Assembly (NCBI GenBank): GCA_000434535.1
Contig: FR878582.1
Span: 1-23,879 of the forward strand
Length of the DNA stretch: 23,879 nucleotides
Reading direction: 5' to 3'
Origin: Collinsella sp. CAG:166
GTDB taxonomy: Bacteria; Actinomycetota; Coriobacteriia; Coriobacteriales; Coriobacteriaceae
The notes under the pieces were generated by a model. That model ran no database searches and had not been told where the DNA came from. It saw only the letters and a list, made by a program, of their open reading frames with translations. The translations under genes were made by a program, and so were the position numbers. Shown here piece after piece: positions 7,209-13,731 of this stretch; position 1 is the stretch's first letter, and each line of letters starts with the position of its first letter.

Positions 7209-7278
7209 TTCAGAGGTATCTTTGAGCAGCGTAGAATAGGGGCGTTGACCAAGCCGCGAAACACATATGAAACGTTTC
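7209..7278 (+). promoter_or_regulatory. Candidate promoter and operator of the EIIA gene
   Basis: TTCAGA (7209-7214) and TAGAAT (7232-7237) are spaced by 17 bases, which suits a sigma-70 promoter starting near 7244. A perfect palindrome GAAACGTTTC lies just downstream at 7269-7278, where a repressor could block transcription. A second perfect palindrome, TGATATATCA, sits upstream at 7188-7197. Confidence 0.4.
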
Positions 7279-7325
7279 CGGCAAACCAAACGCGCGATAT
7301 GCGCCTATTTAAGTTGGAGGCAACT

Positions 7326-7889
7326 ATGGGTCTGCTCGATTCGCTTAAGTCCACCTTCACCTCGACCGGCGAGGCGTCCGTTCCGCCCGCAGCAAGCTTC
7401 GCCACCCGCGAAGGCGTCATCTATGCCCCCGTTAACGGCGTGCTCGTCAACCTGGACGAGGTTCCCGACGAGACGATCGCCTCGGGCATGCTTGGCCAGG
7501 GCTATGGCATCGAGCCCATTACCGGCACCATCTATGCGCCCGCCAACGGCCGCATCGGTGCCACCACTGTCACCAACCACTCCATTGGCATGATCACCGA
7601 GGACGGTCTTCGCGTGTTTATCCATGTTGGCCTGGGCACCGTGGAAATGAACGGCAAGGGTTTTGCCCGCTTTGTCGAGATGGGCGATGTGGTCAAGGCA
7701 GGCCAGCCGCTCATCAGCTTCGACCGCGAGGCCATTAAGGCCGCTGGTCACGAGGACATCGTGACCGTCATCGTCTCCGAACTCGATCGTCTTAAGAGCA
7801 TCGACCATGTCGGCGAGTCTGGAACGCTTATCGGCGGCAACCCGCTCGTCAAGCTTGGCGACCCGCTGCTGGTTGCCAAGACCAAGTAG
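7326..7889 (+). CDS. PTS glucose-type EIIA domain protein (stand-alone)
   Basis: This 188-residue soluble phosphocarrier receives phosphate from HPr and passes it to a sugar-specific EIIB, and may act as a regulator like E. coli Crr. The EIIA(Glc) signature is complete: A-P-V-N-G near 34-38, T-N-H85-S-I-G, then F-I-H100-V-G-L-G-T-V. The 15-residue spacing of the two histidines equals that of His75 and His90 in E. coli, which makes His100 the phosphorylated residue. No EIIB or EIIC is fused or adjacent, so it must serve a membrane component encoded elsewhere. ATG 7326 has TTGGAGG six bases upstream. It forms a single-gene unit closed by a strong terminator. Confidence 0.9.
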   Translation: MGLLDSLKSTFTSTGEASVPPAASFATREGVIYAPVNGVLVNLDEVPDETIASGMLGQGYGIEPITGTIYAPANGRIGATTVTNHSIGMITEDGLRVFIHVGLGTVEMNGKGFARFVEMGDVVKAGQPLISFDREAIKAAGHEDIVTVIVSELDRLKSIDHVGESGTLIGGNPLVKLGDPLLVAKTK

Positions 7890-7926
7890 CCAGGCCCCGC
7901 GCCACACAGCCAAAAGGCACCTCGTC

Positions 7927-7964
7927 AAGCGCCCGCGACCATTTGGCCGCGGGCGCTTTTCGTT
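7927..7964 (+). terminator. Rho-independent terminator after EIIA
   Basis: AAGCGCCCGCG (7927-7937) pairs perfectly with 7948-7958 around a 10-base loop and is followed by a T-rich tail. Confidence 0.9.
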
Positions 7965-8018
7965 TGAAAAACCATCCCGCCAATGCTTTATCTGTATAGC
8001 CCAAATGAGCCGAGCTGC

Positions 8019-8024
8019 TAGAAT
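8019..8024 (+). promoter_or_regulatory. Candidate -10 box of asnS
   Basis: TAGAAT lies 47 bases before the asnS GTG. No good -35 is visible at 16-18 bases upstream. A start near 8031 would leave a ~40-base leader and argues against ATG 8035 as the translation start. Confidence 0.35.
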
Positions 8025-8070
8025 ATCGAACTGTATGGATAACTATCATTCAACCGTTATGGGAGGATAC

Positions 8071-9474
8071 GTGAACCGCACCAAAATCGCGCAGCTCTAT
8101 GCCGATGCCGAGTCGCTCGGCGGCCAGACCGTCACCGTCGCCGGCTGGGTCAAGTCCGTCCGCGACATGAAGAACTTTGGCTTTGTTACGCTCAACGACG
8201 GCAGCTGCTTCCGCGACCTGCAGGTCGTCATGAACCGCGAGGCACTCGACAACTACGACGAGATCGCCCATCAAAACGTCTCGGCCGCACTCATTTGCAC
8301 CGGCACCGTCAAGCTGACCCCCGATGCGCCCCAGCCTTTCGAGCTTTCTGCCACCTCCATCGAGGTCGAGGGCACGAGCGCCCCGGATTACCCGCTGCAG
8401 AAGAAGCGCGCAACCGTCGAGTTCCTGCGCACCCAGCAGCACCTGCGTCCGCGCACCAACCTGTTCCGCGCCGTGTTCCGCATCCGCTCTGTCGCGGCTG
8501 CCGCCATCCACCGCTTCTTCCAGGAGCAAGGATTTGTCTACGTCAATACCCCCATCATCACCACGAGTGACTGCGAGGGCGCCGGCGAGATGTTCCGCGT
8601 GACCACGCTCGACCCCAAAAATCCGCCCCTCACCGAGTCCGGCGAAGTCGACTGGAGCCAGGACTTCTTTGGCAAGCATGCAAGCCTCACCGTGTCCGGC
8701 CAGCTCAACGCCGAGAACTTTGCCATGGCCTTTGGCGACGTGTACACCTTTGGCCCCACCTTCCGTGCCGAGAACTCCAACACCACGCGCCACGCCGCCG
8801 AGTTTTGGATGATCGAGCCCGAGATGGCCTTTGCCGACCTTAACGACTACATGGATAACGCCGAGGCCATGCTCAAGTATGTCCTCAAGGACGTCATGGC
8901 AACCTGCCCCGACGAGCTCAATATGCTCAACAAGTTTGTGGACAAGGGTCTGCTCGAGCGCCTGGACCATGTCGCCAACTCCGACTTTGCCCGCGTTACC
9001 TACACCGAGGCCGTCGAGATCCTGGAGCAGGCAGTCGCTGCTGGCCACCAGTTTGATTACCCCGTCAGCTGGGGCATCGACTTGCAGACCGAGCACGAGC
9101 GCTTCCTGACCGAGGAGCACTTTAAGCGCCCGACCTTCGTGACCGACTACCCGGCCGAGATCAAGGCGTTCTACATGCGCATGAACGAGGACGGCAAGAC
9201 CGTCGCCGCCGCCGACTGCCTGGTTCCCGGTATCGGCGAGATTATCGGCGGCTCCCAGCGCGAGGAGCGCCTGGATCTGCTCGAGGCCCGCATCAAGGAC
9301 CTGGGCATGAATCCCGAGCAGTACAAGTACTACCTTGACCTGCGCCGCTACGGTTCCTGCAAGCACGCCGGCTACGGTCTGGGCTTCGAGCGCTTGGTCA
9401 TGTATCTGACCGGCGTGGGCAACATCCGCGACGTCCTGCCGCACCCGCGCACCGTGGGCAACGCCGACTTCTAA
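8071..9474 (+). CDS. asnS: Asparaginyl-tRNA synthetase
   Basis: This 467-residue class IIb synthetase charges tRNA-Asn with asparagine in the cytoplasm. An N-terminal OB-fold anticodon-binding domain shows V-A-G-W-V-K-S-V-R-D and F-V-T-L-N-D-G-S. Class II motif 2 is FRAENSNTTRHAAEFWMIEP from residue ~231; the N-S-N-T-T-R wording points to AsnRS rather than AspRS. Motif 3 is GYGLGFERLVMYLTG from ~434, followed by the family ending I-R-D-V-L-P-H-P-R. Length is normal. I chose GTG 8071 because GGGAGG precedes it by four bases and the OB fold starts there. It is a monocistronic gene flanked by terminators. Third codon positions are almost all G or C, a useful native reference for the window. Confidence 0.97.
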   Translation: MNRTKIAQLYADAESLGGQTVTVAGWVKSVRDMKNFGFVTLNDGSCFRDLQVVMNREALDNYDEIAHQNVSAALICTGTVKLTPDAPQPFELSATSIEVEGTSAPDYPLQKKRATVEFLRTQQHLRPRTNLFRAVFRIRSVAAAAIHRFFQEQGFVYVNTPIITTSDCEGAGEMFRVTTLDPKNPPLTESGEVDWSQDFFGKHASLTVSGQLNAENFAMAFGDVYTFGPTFRAENSNTTRHAAEFWMIEPEMAFADLNDYMDNAEAMLKYVLKDVMATCPDELNMLNKFVDKGLLERLDHVANSDFARVTYTEAVEILEQAVAAGHQFDYPVSWGIDLQTEHERFLTEEHFKRPTFVTDYPAEIKAFYMRMNEDGKTVAAADCLVPGIGEIIGGSQREERLDLLEARIKDLGMNPEQYKYYLDLRRYGSCKHAGYGLGFERLVMYLTGVGNIRDVLPHPRTVGNADF

Positions 9475-9520
9475 TCGTCGGACGCTAGCTCGCGTCGCCA
9501 CACGCCAACGCTCATCGCAT

Positions 9521-9557
9521 AAGCGTCTCTCGACATCGGTCGAGAGACGCTTTTTTT
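9521..9557 (+). terminator. Rho-independent terminator after asnS
   Basis: AAGCGTCTCTCG (9521-9532) pairs perfectly with 9541-9552 around an 8-base loop, ending in a run of seven T. Confidence 0.95.
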
Positions 9558-9616
9558 CAACAGCATCCGTCAAGCTTTTGGCAAGTTTTTGGTCAGTTGA
9601 GCAGGGCTGTTGAAAA
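9554..9616. repeat. Spaced 11-bp inverted repeat
   Basis: TTTTCAACAGC (9554-9564) recurs inverted at 9606-9616. The 41 bases between contain AGCTTTTGGCAAG and TTTTTGGTCAG, which look like degenerate direct repeats. It lies between the asnS terminator and the WYL regulator; function unknown. Confidence 0.5.
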
Positions 9617-9678
9617 CTCGACCCACCGTTTGCCGACGACTACCGACCGCCCAGAGCGCCCTGCGCCCCTGGGAAAGC

Positions 9679-9729
9679 CCCACGTCCTAGGCTCCATACC
9701 GTCGCCACCCAAAACGGAAAGGACGTGGG
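9679..9729 (+). promoter_or_regulatory. Inverted repeat covering the ribosome-binding site of the WYL gene
   Basis: CCCACGTCCT (9679-9688) is the exact reverse complement of AGGACGTGGG (9720-9729). The second arm includes part of the AAAGGA site (9718-9723) that serves ATG 9734. As RNA, a 10-bp stem with a 31-base loop would hide the site; as DNA it could be an operator. Confidence 0.5.
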
Positions 9730-9733
9730 CACG

Positions 9734-10519
9734 ATGACCGAAGCCGCTGTTGAAACCTACGACACCACGACGAGGGGCGCCGCCTCGATGGCAGCCTATC
9801 GCGCCGTTCGCATCCTGCAACTATTAAGCGAAAACACCGGCGAGGACAAGGCCATGCTTTCCGATGAGTTGATCCGGCGCCTCGCCCATCCCGACGACCC
9901 CGCCCGCATGCCCATCTCGGCGGCGCGGCGCAGCATCTACACCGCCATCTCCGCGCTTCGCCATGCCGGATATGAGATTGAATACAAGCGCGGCGTGGGG
10001 TATCGGCTCTTGACCCGTCCACTCACCGACGAGGAGATCATCCGGCTCCACGGTATGGTCATGCGCAACCGCTCCACGCCTATCGCCATCCGCAAGAGCA
10101 TGGCGCAGCACTTAGTTGCCATGGCGAGTGCCGACGTTCGCGGCTATCTCGATACACCCGAACCTGCTCCAAGCGCAGGCAGCAAGGCTACCAAGGCAAC
10201 ACGCACGCCCATCAAGCGCATCGACACGTGCGAGCTCGTCGAGCAGGCCATCGACCACGGAACCACGGTGAGTTTTGATATTTCGAGCGTCACGACGCGT
10301 GGCGAAACCGAAGCAGCACGGATGACACTCCGTCCCTTTGCCATCAGGCAGCGCGATGGCATCTCGTATCTGCTGGGAACGGTCTACGACGCCCGAGGCG
10401 CCGATGACACGTTGCGTACCGTAGAGATTGGCCGAATGAGAAACGTCACCACACGTCTCCTCGACGGCAAGAAGCTCTTCGCCGCCCTAGACGAGGACGA
10501 CGCCTCCTCCGCCGCATAA
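9734..10519 (+). CDS. HTH/WYL-domain transcriptional regulator
   Basis: This is a 261-residue regulator. Residues ~18-105 look like a winged helix of the DeoR/HTH_11 type that opens WYL proteins (Y-R-A-V-R-I-L-Q-L-L ... S-I-Y-T-A-I-S-A-L-R-H-A-G-Y-E-I-E ... G-Y-R-L). Residues ~160-250 fit a WYL domain: V-S-F-D-I-S, then L-R-P-F-A-I-R-Q-R-D-G-I-S-Y-L-L-G-T-V-Y, ending T-V-E-I-G-R-M. The W-Y-L motif is S-Y-L here. WYL domains sense small ligands or nucleic acid. ATG 9734 has AAAGGA ten bases upstream; GTG 9725 lies one base after it and is too close. The next + strand genes are the ABC importer 160 bases on, which it may control. I cannot name its ligand. Confidence 0.78.
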   Translation: MTEAAVETYDTTTRGAASMAAYRAVRILQLLSENTGEDKAMLSDELIRRLAHPDDPARMPISAARRSIYTAISALRHAGYEIEYKRGVGYRLLTRPLTDEEIIRLHGMVMRNRSTPIAIRKSMAQHLVAMASADVRGYLDTPEPAPSAGSKATKATRTPIKRIDTCELVEQAIDHGTTVSFDISSVTTRGETEAARMTLRPFAIRQRDGISYLLGTVYDARGADDTLRTVEIGRMRNVTTRLLDGKKLFAALDEDDASSAA

Positions 10520-10588
10520 GACCCTCCGCCGCCCATTCGACTACCCGTACCGCCCATCCGATTCTGTATTAAAAAACCCGCCAGGCTG

Positions 10589-10619
10589 TTGTAAAAATGG
10601 ACATCAGCGCTACTATAGT
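10589..10619 (+). promoter_or_regulatory. Candidate promoter of the ABC importer operon
   Basis: TTGTAA (10589-10594) and TATAGT (10614-10619) are spaced by 19 bases. The predicted ~55-base leader has competing short stems: GCACT/AGTGC (10627-10631, 10639-10643), and CCCAG (10636-10640) with the CTGGG (10666-10670) that forms part of the ribosome-binding site. Confidence 0.4.
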
Positions 10620-10679
10620 TCCACTTGCACTTTGTCCCAGTGCAGTGTTTCCAGCCATTTTTATACTGGGGGTAATGAT

Positions 10680-11660
10680 ATGAAGGACATCACCATCAGC
10701 CGCAGGAGCCTTCTGGTCTCCGCCGGCCTGCTCGCGCTCGCCCCGCTCGCCGGATGCGGCGGCAACTCTGGCTCCGGCTCTGCTGCCGCCGGTTCCGACT
10801 ACACCATCGGCGTTCTGCAGCTCACCGAGCACTCCGCACTCGATGCCGCCAACGACGGCTTTGTCAAGGCCATCAAGGAGAGCGGCCTTAAGGTCAAGAT
10901 CGACCAGAAGAACGCCCAGAACGACCAGTCCACGTGTAAGTCCATTGCCGACAAGTTTGTGGGCGACAACGTCAACCTGATTTATGCCATCGCCACGCCC
11001 GCCGCGCAGGCTGCCGCCGGCGCCACGGCCGATATCCCCATCGTGGGCTGCGCCATCACCGACTACGCCGCCTCCGGCCTGGTCCAGGACAACGACAAGC
11101 CCGGCACCAACGTCACGGGCGCTTCCGACCTCACCCCGGTCGCCGAGCAGCTCGAGATGATGCAGAAGGTCCTGCCCGACGTTAAAAAGGTCGGCCTGCT
11201 CTACTGCACCGCCGAGTCCAACTCCGACGTCCAGATCAAGGCCGCCAAGAAGGAGCTCGACAAGCTGGGCCTCGAGTACACTGACTTCACCGTCTCGAGC
11301 TCCAACGAGATTCAGTCCGTCGTCGAGTCTGCCGTGGGCAAGGTCGACGCGCTGTACTCCCCCACCGACAACACCATCGCCGCGGGTGCCTCGCAGGTCG
11401 GCCAGATCTGCAAGGAAAACAAGCTTCCCTTCGTGACTGGCGAGGAGGGTATGTGCATGGCCGGCGGCCTGTTTACCCTCTCCATCAACTATGAGGACCT
11501 GGGCTACGCCGCGGGCGAGATGGCCGTTAAGATCCTGAAGGGCGAGGCCAAGCCCGAGGATATGCCGATCAAGCACCTCTCGAGCAAGGACCTGGTCGTC
11601 GTCAAGAACGACGAAATGGCCGAGGCCCTGGGCATCGACCTTTCCGCCCTGGACGCGTAA
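10680..11660 (+). CDS. ABC transporter substrate-binding lipoprotein (PF04392-type)
   Basis: This is a 326-residue extracellular solute receptor. The N-terminus has a twin-arginine-like S-R-R-S-L-L (7-12), a hydrophobic stretch and a lipobox L-A-G-C with Cys26, so it is probably a Tat-exported lipoprotein. The mature part (Y-T-I-G-V-L-Q-L-T-E-H, then I-P-I-V-G-C-A-I-T-D, G-T-N-V-T-G-A-S-D, K-K-V-G-L-L-Y, D-A-L-Y-S-P-T-D-N-T-I) fits the ABC_sub_bind family with a periplasmic-binding type I fold. Relatives include the receptor of streptococcal TrpXYZ, linked to aromatic amino-acid uptake. The substrate here cannot be read from sequence. ATG 10680 has GGGGGT six bases upstream. Permease and ATPase genes follow after a 203-bp gap with a hairpin, which would favour receptor expression over the membrane parts. 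Confidence 0.88.
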   Translation: MKDITISRRSLLVSAGLLALAPLAGCGGNSGSGSAAAGSDYTIGVLQLTEHSALDAANDGFVKAIKESGLKVKIDQKNAQNDQSTCKSIADKFVGDNVNLIYAIATPAAQAAAGATADIPIVGCAITDYAASGLVQDNDKPGTNVTGASDLTPVAEQLEMMQKVLPDVKKVGLLYCTAESNSDVQIKAAKKELDKLGLEYTDFTVSSSNEIQSVVESAVGKVDALYSPTDNTIAAGASQVGQICKENKLPFVTGEEGMCMAGGLFTLSINYEDLGYAAGEMAVKILKGEAKPEDMPIKHLSSKDLVVVKNDEMAEALGIDLSALDA

Positions 11661-11727
11661 TGCCATACGCGGCATGCGTCTAGAGCCCGTGCTCGCGCTT
11701 TAGCCGCGTTATTCAATATCTGAGCCA

Positions 11728-11769
11728 CAGGGGCGGGCGCTGTAGACCGGCGTCCGCCCTGCTTGTTTC
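11728..11769 (+). terminator. Weak intra-operon terminator between receptor and permease genes
   Basis: CAGGGGCGGGCGC (11728-11740) pairs with GCGTCCGCCCTG (11750-11761) with one bulge and a G-T wobble, then CTTGTTT. A smaller stem overlaps the receptor stop codon (GACGC near 11652 with GCGTC to 11680). Partial read-through would explain how the downstream genes are still served. Confidence 0.5.
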
Positions 11770-11863
11770 GGATGAGTCAAAACATCCGGCCGCAGCTCTT
11801 TTATGCATTGTTACCGCTATTATGGAAAATCACGTGTCCACCCTATCCTAGGAGGTATGAAGC

Positions 11864-12787
11864 ATGCTCATTGCATTGCAGGGCGCCGTTTCCCAAGGTG
11901 TCCTCTGGGGCATTATGGTGCTTGGCGTGTTTATCACGTTCCGCCTACTCGACATCCCCGATATGACCTGCGACGGCAGCTTTGCCCTCGGCGGCTGCGT
12001 TTGCGCCGTGCTCATCGTCAATAATAACGTCGACCCGCTGCTCGCCGTTTTGGCCGGCATGTGTGCCGGTGCCATCGCCGGCGCCGTCACGGGCATCTTG
12101 ACCACCGTCTTTGAGATTCCCGCAATCCTCGCCGGAATCCTTACGCAGATCAGTCTGTGGTCCATCAACCTGCGTATCATGGGCAAATCCAACACGCCCA
12201 TCCTTGCCAAGGGCACCATCTTCTCATCCGTCAGCCACATGACGGGTCTGCCGCAGTCCACCGTTGCCATCATCCTGGGCATTGTGCTGGCCGTGGCCAT
12301 CGTCGCCATCCTGTACTGGTTCTTTGGCACCGAGATCGGCTCGGCGCTGCGTGCCACCGGCAACAACGAGTACATGATCCGCGCCCTGGGCGTCAACACC
12401 AACTCCACCAAGATGATCGCCCTCGTGCTCTCCAACGCCCTTATCGGCCTTTCGGGTGCGCTCATCTGCCAGAGCCAGAAGTACGCTGACATTGGCATGG
12501 GCACAGGCGCCATCGTTATCGGTCTTGCCGCCATTGTTATCGGCGAGGTGCTCGGCCGCCTGCTGCCCGGCGGTCTGACGCAGTTTAGCGTCCGTCTTGC
12601 CTCTGCCGTCTTTGGCTCCGTGGTGTACTTCCTCATTCGTGCCATCGTGCTGCAGCTGGGCATGGATGCCAACGACATGAAGCTGCTCTCCGCCGTGATC
12701 GTTGCCGTGGCCCTGTGCGTGCCCGTGGTTTGGGAGCGCTATAAGCTCCGCAGCTCCTACACGAAGGGGGATGAGGCAGATGCTTAA
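11864..12787 (+). CDS. ABC transporter permease (BPD_transp_2/LivH-like)
   Basis: This 307-residue integral membrane protein has about eight to nine hydrophobic helices. The conserved segment F-R-L-L-D-I-P-D-M-T-C-D-G-S-F-A-L-G-G, and the later A-L-R-A-T-G-N-N-E-Y-M-I-R-A-L-G-V and G-L-A-A-I-V-I-G-E, are typical of permeases paired with PF04392 receptors. It forms the channel, probably as a homodimer, for the solute delivered by the lipoprotein at 10680. ATG 11864 has a perfect AGGAGGT seven bases upstream. The 3' end overlaps the ATPase start by 8 bases, so the two are translationally coupled. Confidence 0.9.
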   Translation: MLIALQGAVSQGVLWGIMVLGVFITFRLLDIPDMTCDGSFALGGCVCAVLIVNNNVDPLLAVLAGMCAGAIAGAVTGILTTVFEIPAILAGILTQISLWSINLRIMGKSNTPILAKGTIFSSVSHMTGLPQSTVAIILGIVLAVAIVAILYWFFGTEIGSALRATGNNEYMIRALGVNTNSTKMIALVLSNALIGLSGALICQSQKYADIGMGTGAIVIGLAAIVIGEVLGRLLPGGLTQFSVRLASAVFGSVVYFLIRAIVLQLGMDANDMKLLSAVIVAVALCVPVVWERYKLRSSYTKGDEADA

Positions 12788-13574
12788 GCTCTCGCACGTC
12801 AAAAAGACCTTTAACAAGGGCACCGTCACCGAGAAGCGCGCACTCACCGGCGTTGACCTCACCCTTAACGACGGCGACTTTGTGACCGTGATCGGCGGCA
12901 ACGGCGCTGGTAAGTCCACGCTGCTCAACATGATCGCCGGCGTGTATCCGCTCGATTCGGGCGTTATCGAGCTCGACGGCACCGACATCTCGCGTCTGAG
13001 CGAGTCGCAGCGCGCCAAGTACCTGGGCCGTGTGTTCCAGGACCCCATGCGTGGCACCGCAGCCGACATGCAGATTGCCGAGAACCTGGCCCTCGCCAAG
13101 CGCCGCGGCCAGCGTCGCGGTCTTTCGTGGGGCGTCACCAAGGCCGAGAAGGATGAGTATGTTGAGCTGCTCAAACGCCTGGACCTTGGCCTGGACACAC
13201 GCCTCAATGCCAAGGTCGGCCTGCTCTCGGGCGGCCAGCGCCAGGCACTCACCCTGCTGATGGCCACACTCACCAAGCCGCGCCTGCTGCTGCTCGACGA
13301 GCACACCGCGGCCCTCGACCCCAAGACGGCTTCGAAGGTGCTCAACCTGACCGAGGAGATCGTCGACGAGAACCACCTGACCACGCTCATGGTCACGCAC
13401 AACATGAACGACGCCATCCGTCTGGGCAATCGCCTGATCATGATGCACGAAGGTCACGTGATTTACGACGTGGCGGGCGATGAGAAGAAGTCACTCACCG
13501 TGGCCGACCTGCTGCAGAAGTTCGAGGAGGTCTCGGGCGGCGAGCTCGCCAACGACCGCATGCTGCTGAGCTAA
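12780..13574 (+). CDS. ABC transporter ATP-binding protein
   Basis: This 264-residue ATPase powers the importer. Walker A is G-G-N-G-A-G-K-S-T, the Q-loop is in V-F-Q-D-P, the signature is L-S-G-G-Q-R-Q, Walker B is L-L-L-L-D-E-H, and the switch histidine is in V-T-H-N-M. The residue after the catalytic Glu is His where most importers have Pro; I recall this variant in ATPases paired with PF04392 receptors. I chose ATG 12780, eight bases inside the permease gene, with AAGGGGG nine bases upstream. ATG 12771 is in frame but abuts that site. The stop is followed at once by the two-hairpin repeat element at 13576, the likely operon end. Confidence 0.92.
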   Translation: MLKLSHVKKTFNKGTVTEKRALTGVDLTLNDGDFVTVIGGNGAGKSTLLNMIAGVYPLDSGVIELDGTDISRLSESQRAKYLGRVFQDPMRGTAADMQIAENLALAKRRGQRRGLSWGVTKAEKDEYVELLKRLDLGLDTRLNAKVGLLSGGQRQALTLLMATLTKPRLLLLDEHTAALDPKTASKVLNLTEEIVDENHLTTLMVTHNMNDAIRLGNRLIMMHEGHVIYDVAGDEKKSLTVADLLQKFEEVSGGELANDRMLLS

Positions 13575-13575
13575 A

Positions 13576-13667
13576 CCTACCAAAAAGGGACAGGTTTATT
13601 TTGGCAGGTTTTACCTGCGCGAACGTCAAAACCGCCGCAAAGGGACAGACGCCCTTGCGGCGGTTTT
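13576..13667. repeat. GGGACAG double-hairpin element, copy A
   Basis: Two hairpins lie in tandem. Hairpin 1 pairs 13576-13585 (CCTACCAAAA) with 13599-13608 with one mismatch. Hairpin 2 pairs 13628-13640 (AAAACCGCCGCAA) with 13655-13667 perfectly and extends inward past a bulged A. Both loops contain GGGACAG. The element starts one base after the ATPase stop codon and hairpin 2 ends in TTTT, so it can also serve as the operon terminator. Homologous copies are at 16652 (one hairpin) and 19509 (two hairpins). Confidence 0.85.
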
Positions 13668-13731
13668 CGCATATTATGTCGATAATCCGATATTCGACCA
13701 GACATTCTGGCTAAGGACTAAGGAAACTGCC

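Noticed and set aside
7269..7278. CcpA cre site before EIIA
   Set aside because: GAAACGTTTC is a palindrome but does not fit the cre spacing of conserved bases, so it is left as an unnamed operator candidate.
7083..7289. 69-residue N-terminal extension of the esterase
   Set aside because: It has no family similarity, crosses the divergent regulatory region, and the ATG at 7082 has a good ribosome-binding site.
8035..8070. ATG 8035 as the asnS start
   Set aside because: It has no ribosome-binding site and lies about four bases from the likely transcription start. GTG 8071 has GGGAGG at a good distance.
7890..8070. T-box leader for asnS
   Set aside because: I see no T-box sequence, specifier loop or antiterminator/terminator pair. 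The only hairpin is the terminator of the preceding gene.
8050..9573. 507-codon open frame on the - strand opposite asnS
   Set aside because: It mirrors asnS codons, has no ribosome-binding site or recognisable domain, and is low-complexity Gly/Val/Leu/Asp-rich, as expected from the complement of a G/C-third-position gene.
10597..10683. 28-codon leader peptide ending over the lipoprotein start
   Set aside because: It would begin upstream of the likely transcription start, has no ribosome-binding site and carries no run of a regulatory amino acid.
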